Source of the DNA: Prionace glauca | Lineage: Eukaryota; Chordata; Chondrichthyes; Carcharhiniformes; Carcharhinidae | NCBI GenBank assembly: GCA_037974335.1 | Contig: CM075760.1 | Location: 22,305,538 to 22,369,537 of the forward strand | DNA: 64,000 nt | Direction: 5' to 3' | Part shown: piece by piece, positions 42,115 to 52,614 of the stretch | How the letters are laid out: each line of letters begins with the position of its first letter | Numbering within the stretch: the stretch's first letter is position 1 | Program-made: the position numbers and the translations under genes | The notes under the pieces: generated by a model | Database searches by the model: none | The model's input: only the letters and a program-made list of their open reading frames with translations | Told to the model about the DNA's origin: nothing

Positions 42115-42890
42115 CTGATGGAGGGTGGTCCATTTTTAGAATTCAACACCTGCAGAATGCCTGGTGTCAAGAAAGAGGTGTGAAGTTTCTCCACTCTTCT
42201 CCTTGTATTTGATTAACTCATCCTGTGTATGGCCATCCATTTTGAATGAGCATCTACCAATATCAGGAACACAGACCCCATGAACGGTCCGGCACTGTCC
42301 ATGTGCAGTCACGTCTATGGCCAACCCAAGTGTAAAGAATAGTGACTGGTGACTGTTCTGCCCTGTTGATGTTGCCAACACTGACACACAATCGAATATC
42401 TGTATCCATACCTGGCCACCAGACGTGGCAATTTGGAGGATCGTCAGTTTGCCACTCCTGGGTGGCCATGGTAAAGTTCGGCCGGGTTGGGATGGTGTTT
42501 CAGGATGACACTCTTGAACCCCATAGGAGTATGCCATCTTCCACAGTCAGCTGTTCTCTGCCACTCCAATATGGGTGCAATTCTGCTGTAACAGCCTTTT
42601 GGTTACCCCCATCAGCTCTTACTTCTCTTCAGTTTATTCAGGACTGGGTAAGTTTGCCTCCACAGCCAAATATTATTGGCTGCCGCTGGGAGAATTTTGA
42701 AAAAGTTCATGATTACTGTCTCTTCCATTGGGGATGCGACCAGTTATCTGTTAATTGTAACCAGCTCAAGATATCTGCCTTCGCGACTCGGCCTCCTAGT
42801 CACCCGTGTTCAGAGGACAATTAAGTGTCAACCACATTGTTGCGGCCCTGGAGTCACGGTTAGGCCTGACCACGTAAGGACAACAGATTT
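42115..42890 (-). mobile_element. Ty3/gypsy LTR retrotransposon fossil, integrase region
   Basis: The minus strand shows remains of the pol region from the RNase H-integrase connection into integrase, including a VWWPGMDTDIR-type motif of the integrase zinc-binding end and downstream core-like stretches. It is an old, broken fragment of about 0.78 kb, with neither LTR seen. It is absent from the right arm of the inverted duplication, so it arrived afterwards or was lost there. Confidence 0.7.
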
Positions 42891-43249
42891 CCTTTCCTGG
42901 GACATTGGTGAACCAGTTAGGGCTTTCCGACAATCAACAATGTTTTTATGGTCACCAGCGGATTCTAAACTCCAGACCTATTTATTCAAATTCCACCATC
43001 TGCTGCGACGAGATTGGAATCCGGGTGCCCAATACATTAGCTGAGTTTCTGTATTAATAGTCGAGTGATAAAACCACCTGTCCACATCCTGAGTGTACAC
43101 ATCCTGAATTCTGCTAACCAAGACACTCCATATTATATACGTCTGCAGAGCTCCTGGAGTGGACAGCATTAACTGCCTCAATCAGGGAGCTCATATTCCA
43201 ATAATTCCACTTGATGGTTATCTGTAAAGTCTTTAAATATGTCTCTCTG

Positions 43250-43680
43250 CCACTTTCTGCCACTCTCTCTCTCTCTCTTGCTCTCTCGCTCTCTCACACT
43301 CACTCTGTCTTTTGCTCTTGTTGTTTCCATTTTACTCATTCAGTCTCACTCTTTCCCATTCACTCCCGCTCTCTGTCTCTATATCTGTTTCTCTCTGTTT
43401 CTGGTTATTTCCCTTTGCCTCACTTTTTGTCTCCCATTTTCCCTTCCTTTCCCTCTTTTATTTCCAGCTCCAGTTTGCCTTCTTCTGTCTCCCTTTCTCC
43501 TTCCCTGTATATCACCTTCGCCATTTTCTCCACTCTCTATCCCTGTCTCTCTCGCTCTGTGAGAGTCTCTCTGTCTCTGTTCTTTCTCTCTCTCTGTCCG
43601 TTTCTTTCTCTGTACCTGTTAGAAACTCTTTCAAACTCTGTTGTTCTCCATGTTTTTGTGTTTTTCCCTCTCTAAGCCAA
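43250..43680 (+). repeat. Pyrimidine-rich CT tract
   Basis: Degenerate CTCTCT/CTTTCT sequence on the plus strand just downstream of the minus-strand receptor exon. The inverted counterpart is the GA-rich tract at 49890-50640, which is about 300 bp longer. Open frames inside are low-complexity and not genes. Confidence 0.85.
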
Positions 43681-43823
43681 TGTCTCACTATCACTCTCAC
43701 TGTTGCTAACACTGCCCACTCTGTCTCTACCTGTAACTGTTTCTGCTTTGTGATGGTGTTTTGTTGTTTACAACATGAATGCCCAAAAGAAAGAGTCAAG
43801 GGACTTATGGTTGCAGTTTCCTG

Positions 43824-44725
43824 TCAGGGTTTATTGAGTTGAAGAATTACAGTAAGGGGGTGTTTCAGGAGATCTTTTAACTGCTGTCTGAAGTGAGTCT
43901 GTGTCACAGCATAAATGGCAGTATTTGTGCAGCAACTTGTGAGTTGCAGCATGAAGCCCAAATCCATAACAAAAAGGTGTAACCATACTGATTGATAGCC
44001 CAAATTATACATCCGAATCCATATGGTATAAACCATTAATATCAACCATAAGAGGATGAAATTGGCTGAGATAACAAACAGTAAAATGATGGATTTTCTT
44101 CGACTCTCCATCTCTGGGTCACGAGGGTTCTCCCCACTGCTGTGAGCCCGGAGTCTCCTGCGGGCTCTGCTGCTCACTAAAATGTGTCTGACGGTGAGAG
44201 CATTGAGCAGCAGAATCAGGGCGAATGGGACACACGGGGTTAGAATGTTGTGGAGGAACTCGATTGTTCCCCAGACCGGAGATCCTATAAGTTCCCAGGT
44301 GAACTGACAAAACCAGGGATTGTTCGCCAGCCCATATCGATTTAATAACATAAAATACCAGAAAATGTTCTTTAAACAGCTCAGCACTGTCACTGTTCCC
44401 AGAACCACAGCCGCCGATTTCTCAGTGCAATATTTACTTTTCAGCTTGGGGCAGCAAATGGCCACAAATCGATCAAAGGTGAAAGTGACGGTGAACCAGA
44501 CAGAACAGTCAGTGGCTGCATAAAGCAGGACGGTGTGGATGTTACACACGGGGACTGAGTACAGGAAATAAAACTGTTCCCAATAAACAATGGGAATGTG
44601 TCTCATTATCAGGTCAAGGATAACAACTAGCAGATCCACCACTGACATCGCCACCAGGTAACGAGTGACACATTTGGACAGACCACAGTTTCTGCTTGTC
44701 AATGTCACAATTGTGATTATGTTCA
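43824..44725 (-). CDS. GPR139-like class A receptor, exon 2 (gene B)
   Basis: Exon 2 starts after CTTCCTTCCTGACAG at 44725 with two bases of a split codon and reads (V)NIITIVTLTSRNCGLSKC. Then follow TM2 (SVVDLLVVILDLIM), TM3 ending FDRFVAICC, the EL2 cysteine (NPWFCQF), TM5 (FALILLLNALTV), a basic IL3 (SSRARRRLRA), TM6 (SANFILLWLILMVYTIW) and TM7 (CTNTAIYAVTQTHFRQQL). It ends at 43824. The frame is intact over 300 residues and closely resembles gene C at 48931-49838. I found no exon 1 for it on the minus strand between 44726 and 64000. It may use a distant exon, or be cut off from one by the inversion. Plasma-membrane receptor; ligand unknown. Confidence 0.85.
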
Positions 44726-44849
44726 CTGTCAGGAAGGAAGTAAAGAATAAAATTAGACATGATTCAGGGGGAATAAGTTACCATTTAGACTGCAGGTGGA
44801 ACATTTTTTTAAAATGTGCACACACACTGAATCAGTTACTTTTTTTATG

Positions 44850-45690
44850 ATCCAGCATATCTTTTGGAGTGTGAGGGGAAACTGGAGCATCTGGAGGAAA
44901 CCCACGTAGACACGGGTATAAGGTCCAAACTCGATACAGACAGTGACCCAAGCCTGGAATTGAACCCAGGTTCCTGATACTGTGAGTCAGCACTGCTAAC
45001 CACAGTTATGGGAAAGCAGATTTTATGAAATTGGGCACACGATATGGAAGCAGGGTGAAGTTTCACTCAGAGCCTCTCCATTAAAAATCACAAAGTAACA
45101 GACACAGATTAGCAGGCAAGAGCATGCTTTTAGAATGCAAATGAGGGCGAGCACACAAGGGAAGCTGGACAGGATGGTACCTACAGGAACTAAATTTAAT
45201 AAAACACATCCAACACCCCATCAAAATCAGCACTTCTAAAACAGTCAAACAACCCATGGAGACACCTAAAATTAGCATAGCTAAGGAAAATCCCTGGCCC
45301 CTCAAAATTCTTTTGAGATCAATGACACACCTTCTGGTTCAAGCCTCAGACATTCTAGACCATTAATAACCAATCAGACAAAAACGATTAACACACACTT
45401 AAAACAATTGCCCCAGCACTCGAAAACATTGAAACAGGATGGCTGAAGTCAAATACTGTAAATAAAGTATTAGCATTTGAATCGCATACTATACCGAAGA
45501 TCGGGTATAACTGTAGCCCGATACGGTGGGTGTTTAGTATGCTTTCGGGACAGTCCGATTGTATGTCCTGACTGCACCTCCGTCGATGGAAAATAAAATA
45601 AAGCTGTGCCGTTATTGAACTACACGCTGAGGCCGTAATGGTCGTTTCACCCACTCGCACTAACACCACTGTGCTACTATGATGCTCCAT
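44850..45690 (-). mobile_element. SINE split by an insertion (44850-45003 and 45665-45690)
   Basis: On the minus strand the head GCACAGTGGT (right piece) continues after the gap as TTAGCAGTGCTGACTCACAG, then GAACCTGGGTTCAATTCCAG and the GAGTTTGGACCTTATACCCG block. The same SINE sits uninterrupted at 48634-48806 in the right arm, at the same distance from the receptor exon, so it predates the duplication. Confidence 0.85.
45004..45664 (+). mobile_element. Candidate solo LTR (fossil), 661 bp
   Basis: The insert splits the SINE and is flanked by the 5-bp direct repeat ACCAC (44999-45003 and 45665-45669). It carries AATAAA hexamers, the last about 75 bp from its right end, followed by a T/G-poor segment like an R-U5 end. 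No internal genes are present. Its ends are not clearly TG...CA, so LTR identity is tentative. It is absent from the right arm, hence younger than the duplication. Confidence 0.45.
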
Positions 45691-46269
45691 GGTTGGTACA
45701 AAATGGGATACATTTTGGAAAGAGTTTTCGGGGGCCCTCAAAATTGACCCTCACCAACTCTAGGTAAATAGTCTTTCTACCTTGTGGGGGATTTGGAGTG
45801 TGAGAAGGCTGTGGGGGTAACTCTGACAGAAAATTCGTAGTGGAGTCCTGAAGACAGTAATCTGTCACCTTTCAGATAGCTACTGACAAGCCCTGCAGCA
45901 GAGCTGCTACCAAACAGTGCTGGTTTCACCCTTTCCTCTGGACACTACCAGCAGTTGGCAGAGAGAGATCCTCATGCCTCGACAGTTCAGAATCTCTCTA
46001 ATATTTACAAATGACTACACCCTGTAGGGAAGACCACAGCATTGTGACCATTGTTCGCACAACACTGGAAGAAATAGTAATCTCACACTCGAATGACACA
46101 GAGGGTTTGCTTTTAAAGCATCAGGGTTCAGTGTGTCGCTACCTTTCATAGTGCCCAGTGTATTATTTTTGCTGCCCCACTATGACCTCCTGGACACGAG
46201 ATGGACCTCCACCTGTGGAATAAAGACAAAAATATTAATCTTACAGCCTGCCTTTCCGGTGTCTCCTGA

Positions 46270-46490
46270 GGTTTAACCCTATTTAATAGACCCTACCATA
46301 TCCCTCCATTCTCGTTTCACTCATGTGCCTATCTAACTGCATCTTAAACGAGTCCAACGTTCCTGCCTCCACCACCCTACTCGCTAGCGCGTTCCAGACC
46401 CCCACAACTCATGTCTGCTCTCCATTATTTCCAACTTCCAATACTTCCCTGAACCCCAACACCCCATCTAGGCTGTAAATTCTCTTCTTT
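46270..46490 (-). mobile_element. CR1-clade LINE 3' fragment
   Basis: On the plus strand: TATCCCTCCATTCTCGTTTC, ACTCATGTGCCTATCTAACT, CCTGCCTCCACCACCCTACT and CGCGTTCCAGACCCCCACAA. These are the reverse complement of an ORF2 C-terminal end and 3' UTR. Confidence 0.65.
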
Positions 46491-46815
46491 GCGTGTAAAA
46501 AGTGTTGGATTGAACAGGGTGAGGTGAAGCTGTTTGTTTAGTGACTGTAATTGATGTGAGTCTCCATGGATCTGATTAGTGTGCCTGGAGGGATTTCCCC
46601 CTTCGAATAATAAGGGATTCCGTTCAATGTGTTGTCCTATTGAGTCAGCGGGAGTGACAACTCCAACACTAACAGCGATCAGCGGCTGTGGAGACAGAGG
46701 GAGCGAGAGGAGAGATCAGAATCTGGGAGCAATGGCCCAGAATGTTCCAACAGTGGATCAGAATCTGGGGACAATGACCCAGAATGTTCCAACAATTGAT
46801 CGGAATCTGGGAAGA

Positions 46816-46960
46816 ATGGATTGGAACATCGATTTCTACTATTGGATTTATTTGTTAACCTTAGATAATTGGATGATGCCATTAGATGTTCGGATTGAAA
46901 GTCTACTGAAGGTGATTCAGTTCGTTTACTATCCCATGTTGGCGATTATTGGAGTTCCGG
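46816..46960 (+). CDS. GPR139-like receptor, exon 1 (gene C)
   Basis: The frame reads MDWNIDFYYWIYLLTLDNWM and then FVYYPMLAIIGVP plus one base, followed by a GTAAGTCCC donor at 46961. The phase (1) matches exon 2 at 48931, where the split codon becomes Val, giving GVPVNIITIVTL as in gene A. With this ATG (A at -3, G at +4) the joined protein is 350 residues. In-frame ATGs further up at 46732 and 46579 would give 378 or 429 residues. The upstream part contains 2.6 copies of a 14-residue, 42-bp repeat (QNLGAMAQNVPTVD type, 46717-46815). Start choice is uncertain. Confidence 0.75.
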
Positions 46961-47444
46961 GTAAGTCCCTGTCTGGAATTGTAACAGTCCGACTGCCACT
47001 GAAATCGGAGCAGGCAGGGGTCAGAGCATGGGAAGGTCTGTTGAACACGGGTAGGATTTTGCAGTTTTCGGAAAAGTGAGGCTGTGAAGTTCTGTCCCCA
47101 GTTCCTAATTCTAGAAAGGCTGTTTAACTGTATTGATTTCCTTGTCATTTACTGTACTGGGTTTGCTGCTCTTGTTGTTTCTGTTGAATCCCTATATCCA
47201 GTTCTTAATTCTTTCAGCCGCTGACAATTGTCTCAGGGCCTATGGGCTAGGGTGTCTTCTGTGTGTTGTGACTATCCATAGACATGTGACCTAACACTAA
47301 TCCTTTGTGAGAAAAATATAAAGCAGAATGGTTTTTTACCATCTACATGTAACGCCAGCTCACTGCCAATTGCCCACCCAGTCACCACGCTGCAGAATGC
47401 CTTTTATTGATCATGTTTGCACAGCAGGATCTCAAGAGAAAACA

Positions 47445-47760
47445 TGTTTCGTATTGAAATTCATTCATCAATGTCACAAGTATGCAAACATTAACACTGC
47501 AATGAAGTTGCTGTAAAAATCCCCGAGTTTCCACGCTCCGGAGCCTGTTCAGGTACACTGAGGGAGTATTTAGCACGGCCAATGCATCAAACCATCACAA
47601 CTTTCAGATTTTTGGGGGAAACCGGAGCACCTGGAGGAAACCCACGCAGACACGGGGAGAACGAGTAGACTCTGCACACTCAGTAGCCAAGCCTGAAATT
47701 GAACCAGGGAGCCTAGTGCTATGAGGCAACAACACTGTCCCATGCACCACCACAAACTTT
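47445..47760 (-). mobile_element. SINE, longer 3' variant
   Basis: The minus strand has the head GGACAGTGTTGTTGCCTCAT, the B-box-like GGTTCAATTTCAGGCTTGG, TTCTCCCCGTGTCTGCGTGG and the 3' part TTCATTGCAGTGTTAATGTT and CATACTTGTGACATTGATG. Confidence 0.75.
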
Positions 47761-47929
47761 CCTGGAGTCACCGAAACACTAACATACATGTATTAATAGA
47801 AACATTTACTGATAGAAGCAATCAGATTTAAACACTTACTCCCACTCTCACACAAATTCAGAAGCCAAAATTGTTGTAAGCCTCCGGAATAACACACACT
47901 TAGGAGCACTCATCAGGTACTCTGGTGCT

Positions 47930-47950
47930 CACACACACACAGACACACAG

Positions 47951-47980
<30 letters not shown>
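47930..47980 (+). repeat. (CA)n microsatellite, interrupted
   Basis: ACACAC runs with AGACAC interruptions over about 50 bp. Confidence 0.9.
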
Positions 47981-47982
<2 letters not shown>

Positions 47983-48633
47983 ATGCATAGGAATAATGGT
48001 GTTAATGGCTGAGCTGTCGTTGATAAACATGAGTCGGCGTTACAGGGTTGACTGTAATGTCAGAGAGATGGGATTTTGGACCTGTTGTGGATGTAGTGAA
48101 CTGTAGTGGATCCAGGAAATCTGGGAAGCCGGAACTGATTCATGCCATGACTAACCTTTTCATGCATTTCATAATATTGGATGTCGGAGTCACAGGATGA
48201 GAGTCATTAGGCAGCTTGCTTGGTTTTTCCTTTGCTACTGGCCTTTTTTTGAGTTTTTACCTGGTGTATATATTGACAACATTCCTGCCATGAGAGGACT
48301 CATGGAGATGTAAATCTAATAGAGATTCTGCGCTTCAGGGCATCAGGATCTCCCTCTGCCAACTGTTAGTATTGTCCAGAGGAAAGGGTCAAACCAACAC
48401 TGTTTGGTACCAGCTCTGTTGTGGGAGTTGTCAGTGAGCTGTCTGAGAGACAACAGATTACCACCTACAGGACTCCACTCCGCATCTTCTGTTAGGGTTT
48501 ACTGCCTCATCCTTCTTACCCTTCAAATCCTTCACAGGCAGAGGGGATATTTACCTGTAGCTGAGTGAGGGACAATGTTGAGGACTCCCTGGAAAGCTCT
48601 CGCCCAAATGTTAACTTTGTGTCACTACCAAGG

Positions 48634-48806
48634 AGCAGTACGGTGGCATAGTGGTTAGTACTGCTGACTCACAGCATCAGAAACCGGGGTTCAGTTCCAG
48701 TTTTGGGTCATTGTCTGTGTTGAGTTTATACATTCTCTCTGTGTCTGTACAGGTTTACTCCAGATGCTCTACTTTCCTCTCACACTCCGAAAGACATGCT
48801 GGCTTA
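48634..48806 (+). mobile_element. SINE, 5' half
   Basis: CGGTGGCATAGTGGTTAGTA (A-box-like) and CGGGGTTCAGTTCCAGTTTT (B-box-like), then TGAGTTTATACATTCTCTCT and CTACTTTCCTCTCACACTCC, ending at AAAGACATGCTGG. It is 3'-truncated like its partner in the left arm. Confidence 0.85.
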
Positions 48807-48930
48807 AAAATATATATTCCAATTGTTGTGTTTTTGTACTTTTTTAAAAATTTTAACCCAGCATAAGTCTAAATGGCAATTCCTTCCATTGAATCATATC
48901 TAATTTTATTCTGTATTTCCTTCCTGACAG

Positions 48931-49838
48931 TGAACATAATCACAATTGTGACACTGACGAGCAGAAACTGTGGTCTGTCCAAATGTGTCACTCGTTACCT
49001 GGTGGCCATGTCAGTGGGGGATCTGCTGGTCATTATCTTTGACGTGATATTGAGACACATTCCCATTGTTTATATGGAACACTTCAGTTTTGTGCGCTCT
49101 CTTCCCGTGTGTAATATCCACGCCGTCCTGCTTTATGCTGCCACTGACTGTTCTGTCTGGTTCACCGTCACTTTCACCTTTGATCGATTTGTGGCCATTT
49201 GCTGTCCCAAGCTGAGAAGTAAATATTGCACTGAGAAATCGGCGTCTGTGGTTCTGGGAACAGTGACAGTGCTGAGCTGTTTAAAGAACATTTTCTGGTA
49301 TTTTATGTTATTAAATACATATGGGCTGCGGAACCTCCCCTGGTTTTGTGACTTCACATTAATTGTTATGCACTCTCTGGTCTGGGGAATAATCGAGTTC
49401 CTCCATTACATTCTAAACCCGTGTGCCCCATTCGTCCTGATTCTGCTGCTGAATGCTCTCACCGTCAGACACATTTTAGTGAGCAGCAGAGCCCGCAGGA
49501 GACTCCGGGCTCACCGCAGCGGTGAGAATCCAAAAGACCCAGAGTTGGAGAGTCGAAGGAAATCCATCATTTTCCTATTTGTTATCTCAGCCAATTTCAT
49601 TATCTTATGGTCAATATTCATGGTTTATTCAGCATGGAATCGCATGTATGATTTGGGGTTTAAAATTAGAATAGAATTTTATGTTATGGAATTGGGCTTC
49701 ATGCTGCAACTCACAAGTTGCTGTACAAATACTGCTATTTACGCTGTGACACAAACTCAGTTCAGGCAGCAGCTAAAAAATGTACTGAAATATCCCCTTA
49801 CTGCAATTTTCCACTCAATACAGCCTGAGAGGAAATGA
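48931..49838 (+). CDS. GPR139-like class A receptor, exon 2 (gene C)
   Basis: Exon 2 begins after CCTTCCTGACAG at 48930; the open frame extending upstream to 48873 runs into the intron and is not coding. With exon 1 (46816-46960) the total is 1053 nt, in one clean frame, across an intron of 1970 bp. Features: TM1 (VNIITIVTLTSRNCG), TM2 (SVGDLLVIIFDVIL), TM3 ending FDRFVAICC (DRF for DRY), the EL2 cysteine (LPWFCDF), TM5 (FVLILLLNALTV), IL3 (SSRARRRLRAHRSGE), TM6 (SANFIILWSIFMVY), TM7 (CTNTAIYAVTQTQFRQQL). It is closely similar to gene B over the whole exon. Cell-surface receptor; ligand unknown. Confidence 0.88.
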
Positions 49839-49889
49839 CAACAACAAGACCTCTGAATCTTCCTATTGGGCATTCAAACTGTAAATCAC

Positions 49890-50640
49890 CAAACAGCCTC
49901 ACAGAGATAGAAAGACTGACAGATAGATAGAGAGGACAATGTTAGCAACAGTGAGATTATTAGACAGAGAGTGGCAAAGAGAGGGAAAGGCACGAAGACT
50001 TGGAGAGCAAAGAATTTCAAAGAGTTTCTAACAGGTACAGGAAACAATGAGATAGAAGAGAGACAAAGACAGAGTCTCACAGAATGTGAAAGACAGAAAT
50101 TGTGAGGAAAATGGCGAGAGAGATAAACAGGGAATGAGAAAGACAGAAATAATGAGGAAAATGGCGAGAGAGATATACAGGGAATGAGAAAGGGAGATAG
50201 AGGAAGACAGATTGGAGTTTGTAATACGAGAGGGAGAGGGAGACAAGGGGGTGGGGGAACGGGAGGCAAAAAGTGATGCAGAAGGAAATAGCCAGAGACA
50301 GATAGAAACAGAGATATCGAGACACAGAGTAGGAGTGAATGGGAAAGAGTGGGACTGAAAAAGCACAATGGACAAAGCAAGAGCAAAAGTCAGAGTGAGG
50401 TGGGTGGGGGGGGGGCAGAGAGACAAATAAATTAAAGAGGGACAGGGAGTGGGAGTAGGAGAGTGACACTGAGGGGGAGTGGCAGGAGAGACAGAGGGTG
50501 AGTGGGGGAGAAGCGGAGAGACAGCAAAAGACAGAGTGAAACATCGAGAGAGACAGAGGCACAGAGAGACATAGAGAAAGAATGATAGAGAGAGAGCCAC
50601 AAGAAACATAGAAAAAGGTAGAGAGATATATCTAAGGACT
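49890..50640 (+). repeat. Purine-rich GA tract
   Basis: Degenerate AGAGAGA/GACAGAG sequence, the inverted counterpart of 43250-43680. Open minus-strand frames in it are low-complexity. Confidence 0.85.
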
Positions 50641-50982
50641 TCAACGGTAACCATCAGGTGGAGCTTTGGAATATGAGCTCCCTGATTGAGGCAGTTAATG
50701 CTGTCCAATCCGGGAGCCCGGCAGACATGCATAGTATGGTGTGTCTGGGTTACCGGAATTCAGGATGTGTACACTCAGGTGTGGATGTGATGGACTGTAG
50801 GTTTTATCACTTGAGTATTAATGCAACAACTCAGCTAATGTTCTGGGCACATGGATTCCGATCACGTCACCGCAGATGGTGGAACTGAAGTAAATATATC
50901 TGGAGTTTAGAATTCATTAGTGACCATAAAAACATTGTCCATTTTCAGAAAGACCCATCTGGTTTATCAATGTCATGATGTG

Positions 50983-51173
50983 GATATGCTGGCGTTGGAC
51001 TGGGGTAGACACAGTAAAAAGTCTGACAACACCAGGTTTAAGTCCAATCGATTTATGTGATAGTAAATTCACTAGCTTTCGAGGTTACCCTCTTCGTCAG
51101 GCGAATGTTCGTCACCAGAACTCTCCATTCACCTGACGAAGAGGGTAACCTCGAAAGCTAGTGAAACTCTGCA
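50983..51173. mobile_element. Penelope-like element terminal sequence with inverted repeat
   Basis: ATGATGTGGATATGCTGGCG and ACAGTAAAAAGTCTGACAAC match the reverse-complement 3' end seen at 35546. An inverted repeat of about 37 bp (CACTAGCTTTCGAGGTTACC ... its complement ending AAGCTAGTG) closes it. It is absent from the left arm. Confidence 0.75.
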
Positions 51174-51279
51174 TTGCAACAAATTGAACAGAATTTGACA
51201 CGTTAGGACAGTGCCCATATTCCCCATCATCCAAAGGTCTGGCAGAAAGTGCGGCCCAAACAGTAAAAAGAGGTTCAAC

Positions 51280-52610
51280 AAACTATCCCACGGCCTCCTT
51301 TGACACCAACCTATCCAGATTGCTCTTCAATTACAGGACAACATCCCCCCAATCACCACTCCCCTCCCCTCTTCAACAAATGGAATAGCCCAAGCAGAGT
51401 TCCTCATGATCACTCTTCCCAAAGTCTAATTTTCTGAGGGGGGAAGCTGACACCCAGAGCCGTTTCCATCAACTGGGACAGGCTGTTAAAGGCAGTTGTT
51501 AGGCTGTTAGTTAAGAATCATGGCAATGGATACGCTGGTTATGAGACACGTTCAGGTCAGGAACAGGGCCAGATTCCTATCAAGTCCGCTTAGGAGATAC
51601 CATCCTATGGGAATGTTTCAAACATCTACAAACCGTGAAACCCCAAGACATGCAGGGAAAATCAATTCCTGGCACACCCGGAACTTTGGAAAGAGTTCCA
51701 GATACTCCGGCTCCTGCTCTCCATCTCCACCAGTGAGAAACTCGGAGTCTGAAATGGACAGAGCGGGTTTAGCCTCTCGGCCACATTGTCTCCCAATAAA
51801 GGGAACTTGGGCCACAACGCTCATGGTGGAAGAGGCGAGCTCCGGTCTGCTGAAACCCACTCACCTCCGAGGCTGAGCAGGAGGAACCAGACCCAGCAGT
51901 GAAATTTCAAAGAAAGGCTTCCAAGCCGGTCAGCCCTCGGCGGTTACTCAGACCGAGAGGGGGAGGGGTGTCATAACTTAAAATTGATTCATGAGTTGGG
52001 CATGACCAAGTATGAACTTCGGAATGAGGCCTGTGAAATCTGCCTATTGAGGGATCTCCACAGACTGTAAGTTGCAGAGAGTGAAACGCTGAGAGTTGGG
52101 GAAAGTGTGGGAGTTTAGGGAAGTGGGTGGAGAGGTGTTGCTGTGTCTTGTGTCCCTTACTACCCCGTCCATACTGCCATTTCCAGTTGGGTAGGTGTCT
52201 ATCAGGTATTATAGTTCAGAAAGTGACTTGGAACCAACAGAAGCAGCTGATTCGTGAGTAAGTTCTTGGAAGGAAAACTGAGGAAATTTTCTGAGTAGCT
52301 CCTACTGATGTCATAACTTCAGGAAGGATTCCTCCTGTTGTTCATGTTCTAGGTACGAATCCGCTCACTGCAGCTGATGGAATTTGAATTAAATAAAAAT
52401 TGTCTGGAAATAAAAATCTGCTGATGACCATAAAACCATATTTGATTGTCGAAAGGACCAATTTCTTTCACTGATGTCCTTTAGGGAAGGAAATCTACCA
52501 GGGAGAGGGGAATAAAGCAAAGGTGAATCAGCTGAAGTGGAACAAGAGAACAGGGCCAGTAAGACTCAGAAAAAGAGCAGAAATAGTGTGGCTCCTAATT
52601 AAAGCGGGTC
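51280..52610. other. No gene recognised
   Basis: Unique-looking sequence. Open frames at 51520-51876 on both strands show no known domain, helix pattern or splice support. Confidence 0.5.
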
Positions 52611-52614
52611 CGGC

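Larger units (their letters stand above)
39856..46012. repeat. Left arm of a large inverted duplication
   Basis: Reverse-complement homology to 48307-51249 is seen at several anchors. CTTTCTGCCAGACCATTGG (39856) matches the right arm near 51231-51249. CAATGTTTTTATGGTCAC (42940) matches around 50925. GCCTCAATCAGGGAGCTC (43173) matches 50678-50695. The receptor exon (43824-44725) matches 48931-49838, and GTCCAGAGGAAAGGGT (about 45935) matches 48374. The arm is longer because of later LINE, Ty3/gypsy and LTR-like insertions. Confidence 0.85.
48307..51249. repeat. Right arm of the inverted duplication
   Basis: This is the counterpart of 39856-46012 in reverse complement. It keeps the pre-insertion state at three points: the SINE at 48634-48806 is unsplit, there is no Ty3/gypsy piece near 50945, and the sequence around 51210 runs through without the LINE nest. 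It has gained a Penelope-like piece at 50983-51173 that the left arm lacks. Confidence 0.85.

Noticed and set aside
43211-43842. Ser/Leu-rich frames next to gene B, and the matching ones at 49886-50732
   Set aside because: Low-complexity CT/GA tracts that are part of the inverted duplication.
48873-48930. ATG at 48873 as the start of gene C
   Set aside because: A good splice acceptor at 48930 and a matching exon 1 at 46816-46960 show that these bases are intron.
51520-51876. 118-residue plus-strand frame and its minus-strand shadow
   Set aside because: No recognisable motif, no splice sites in phase, and composition like the flanks.
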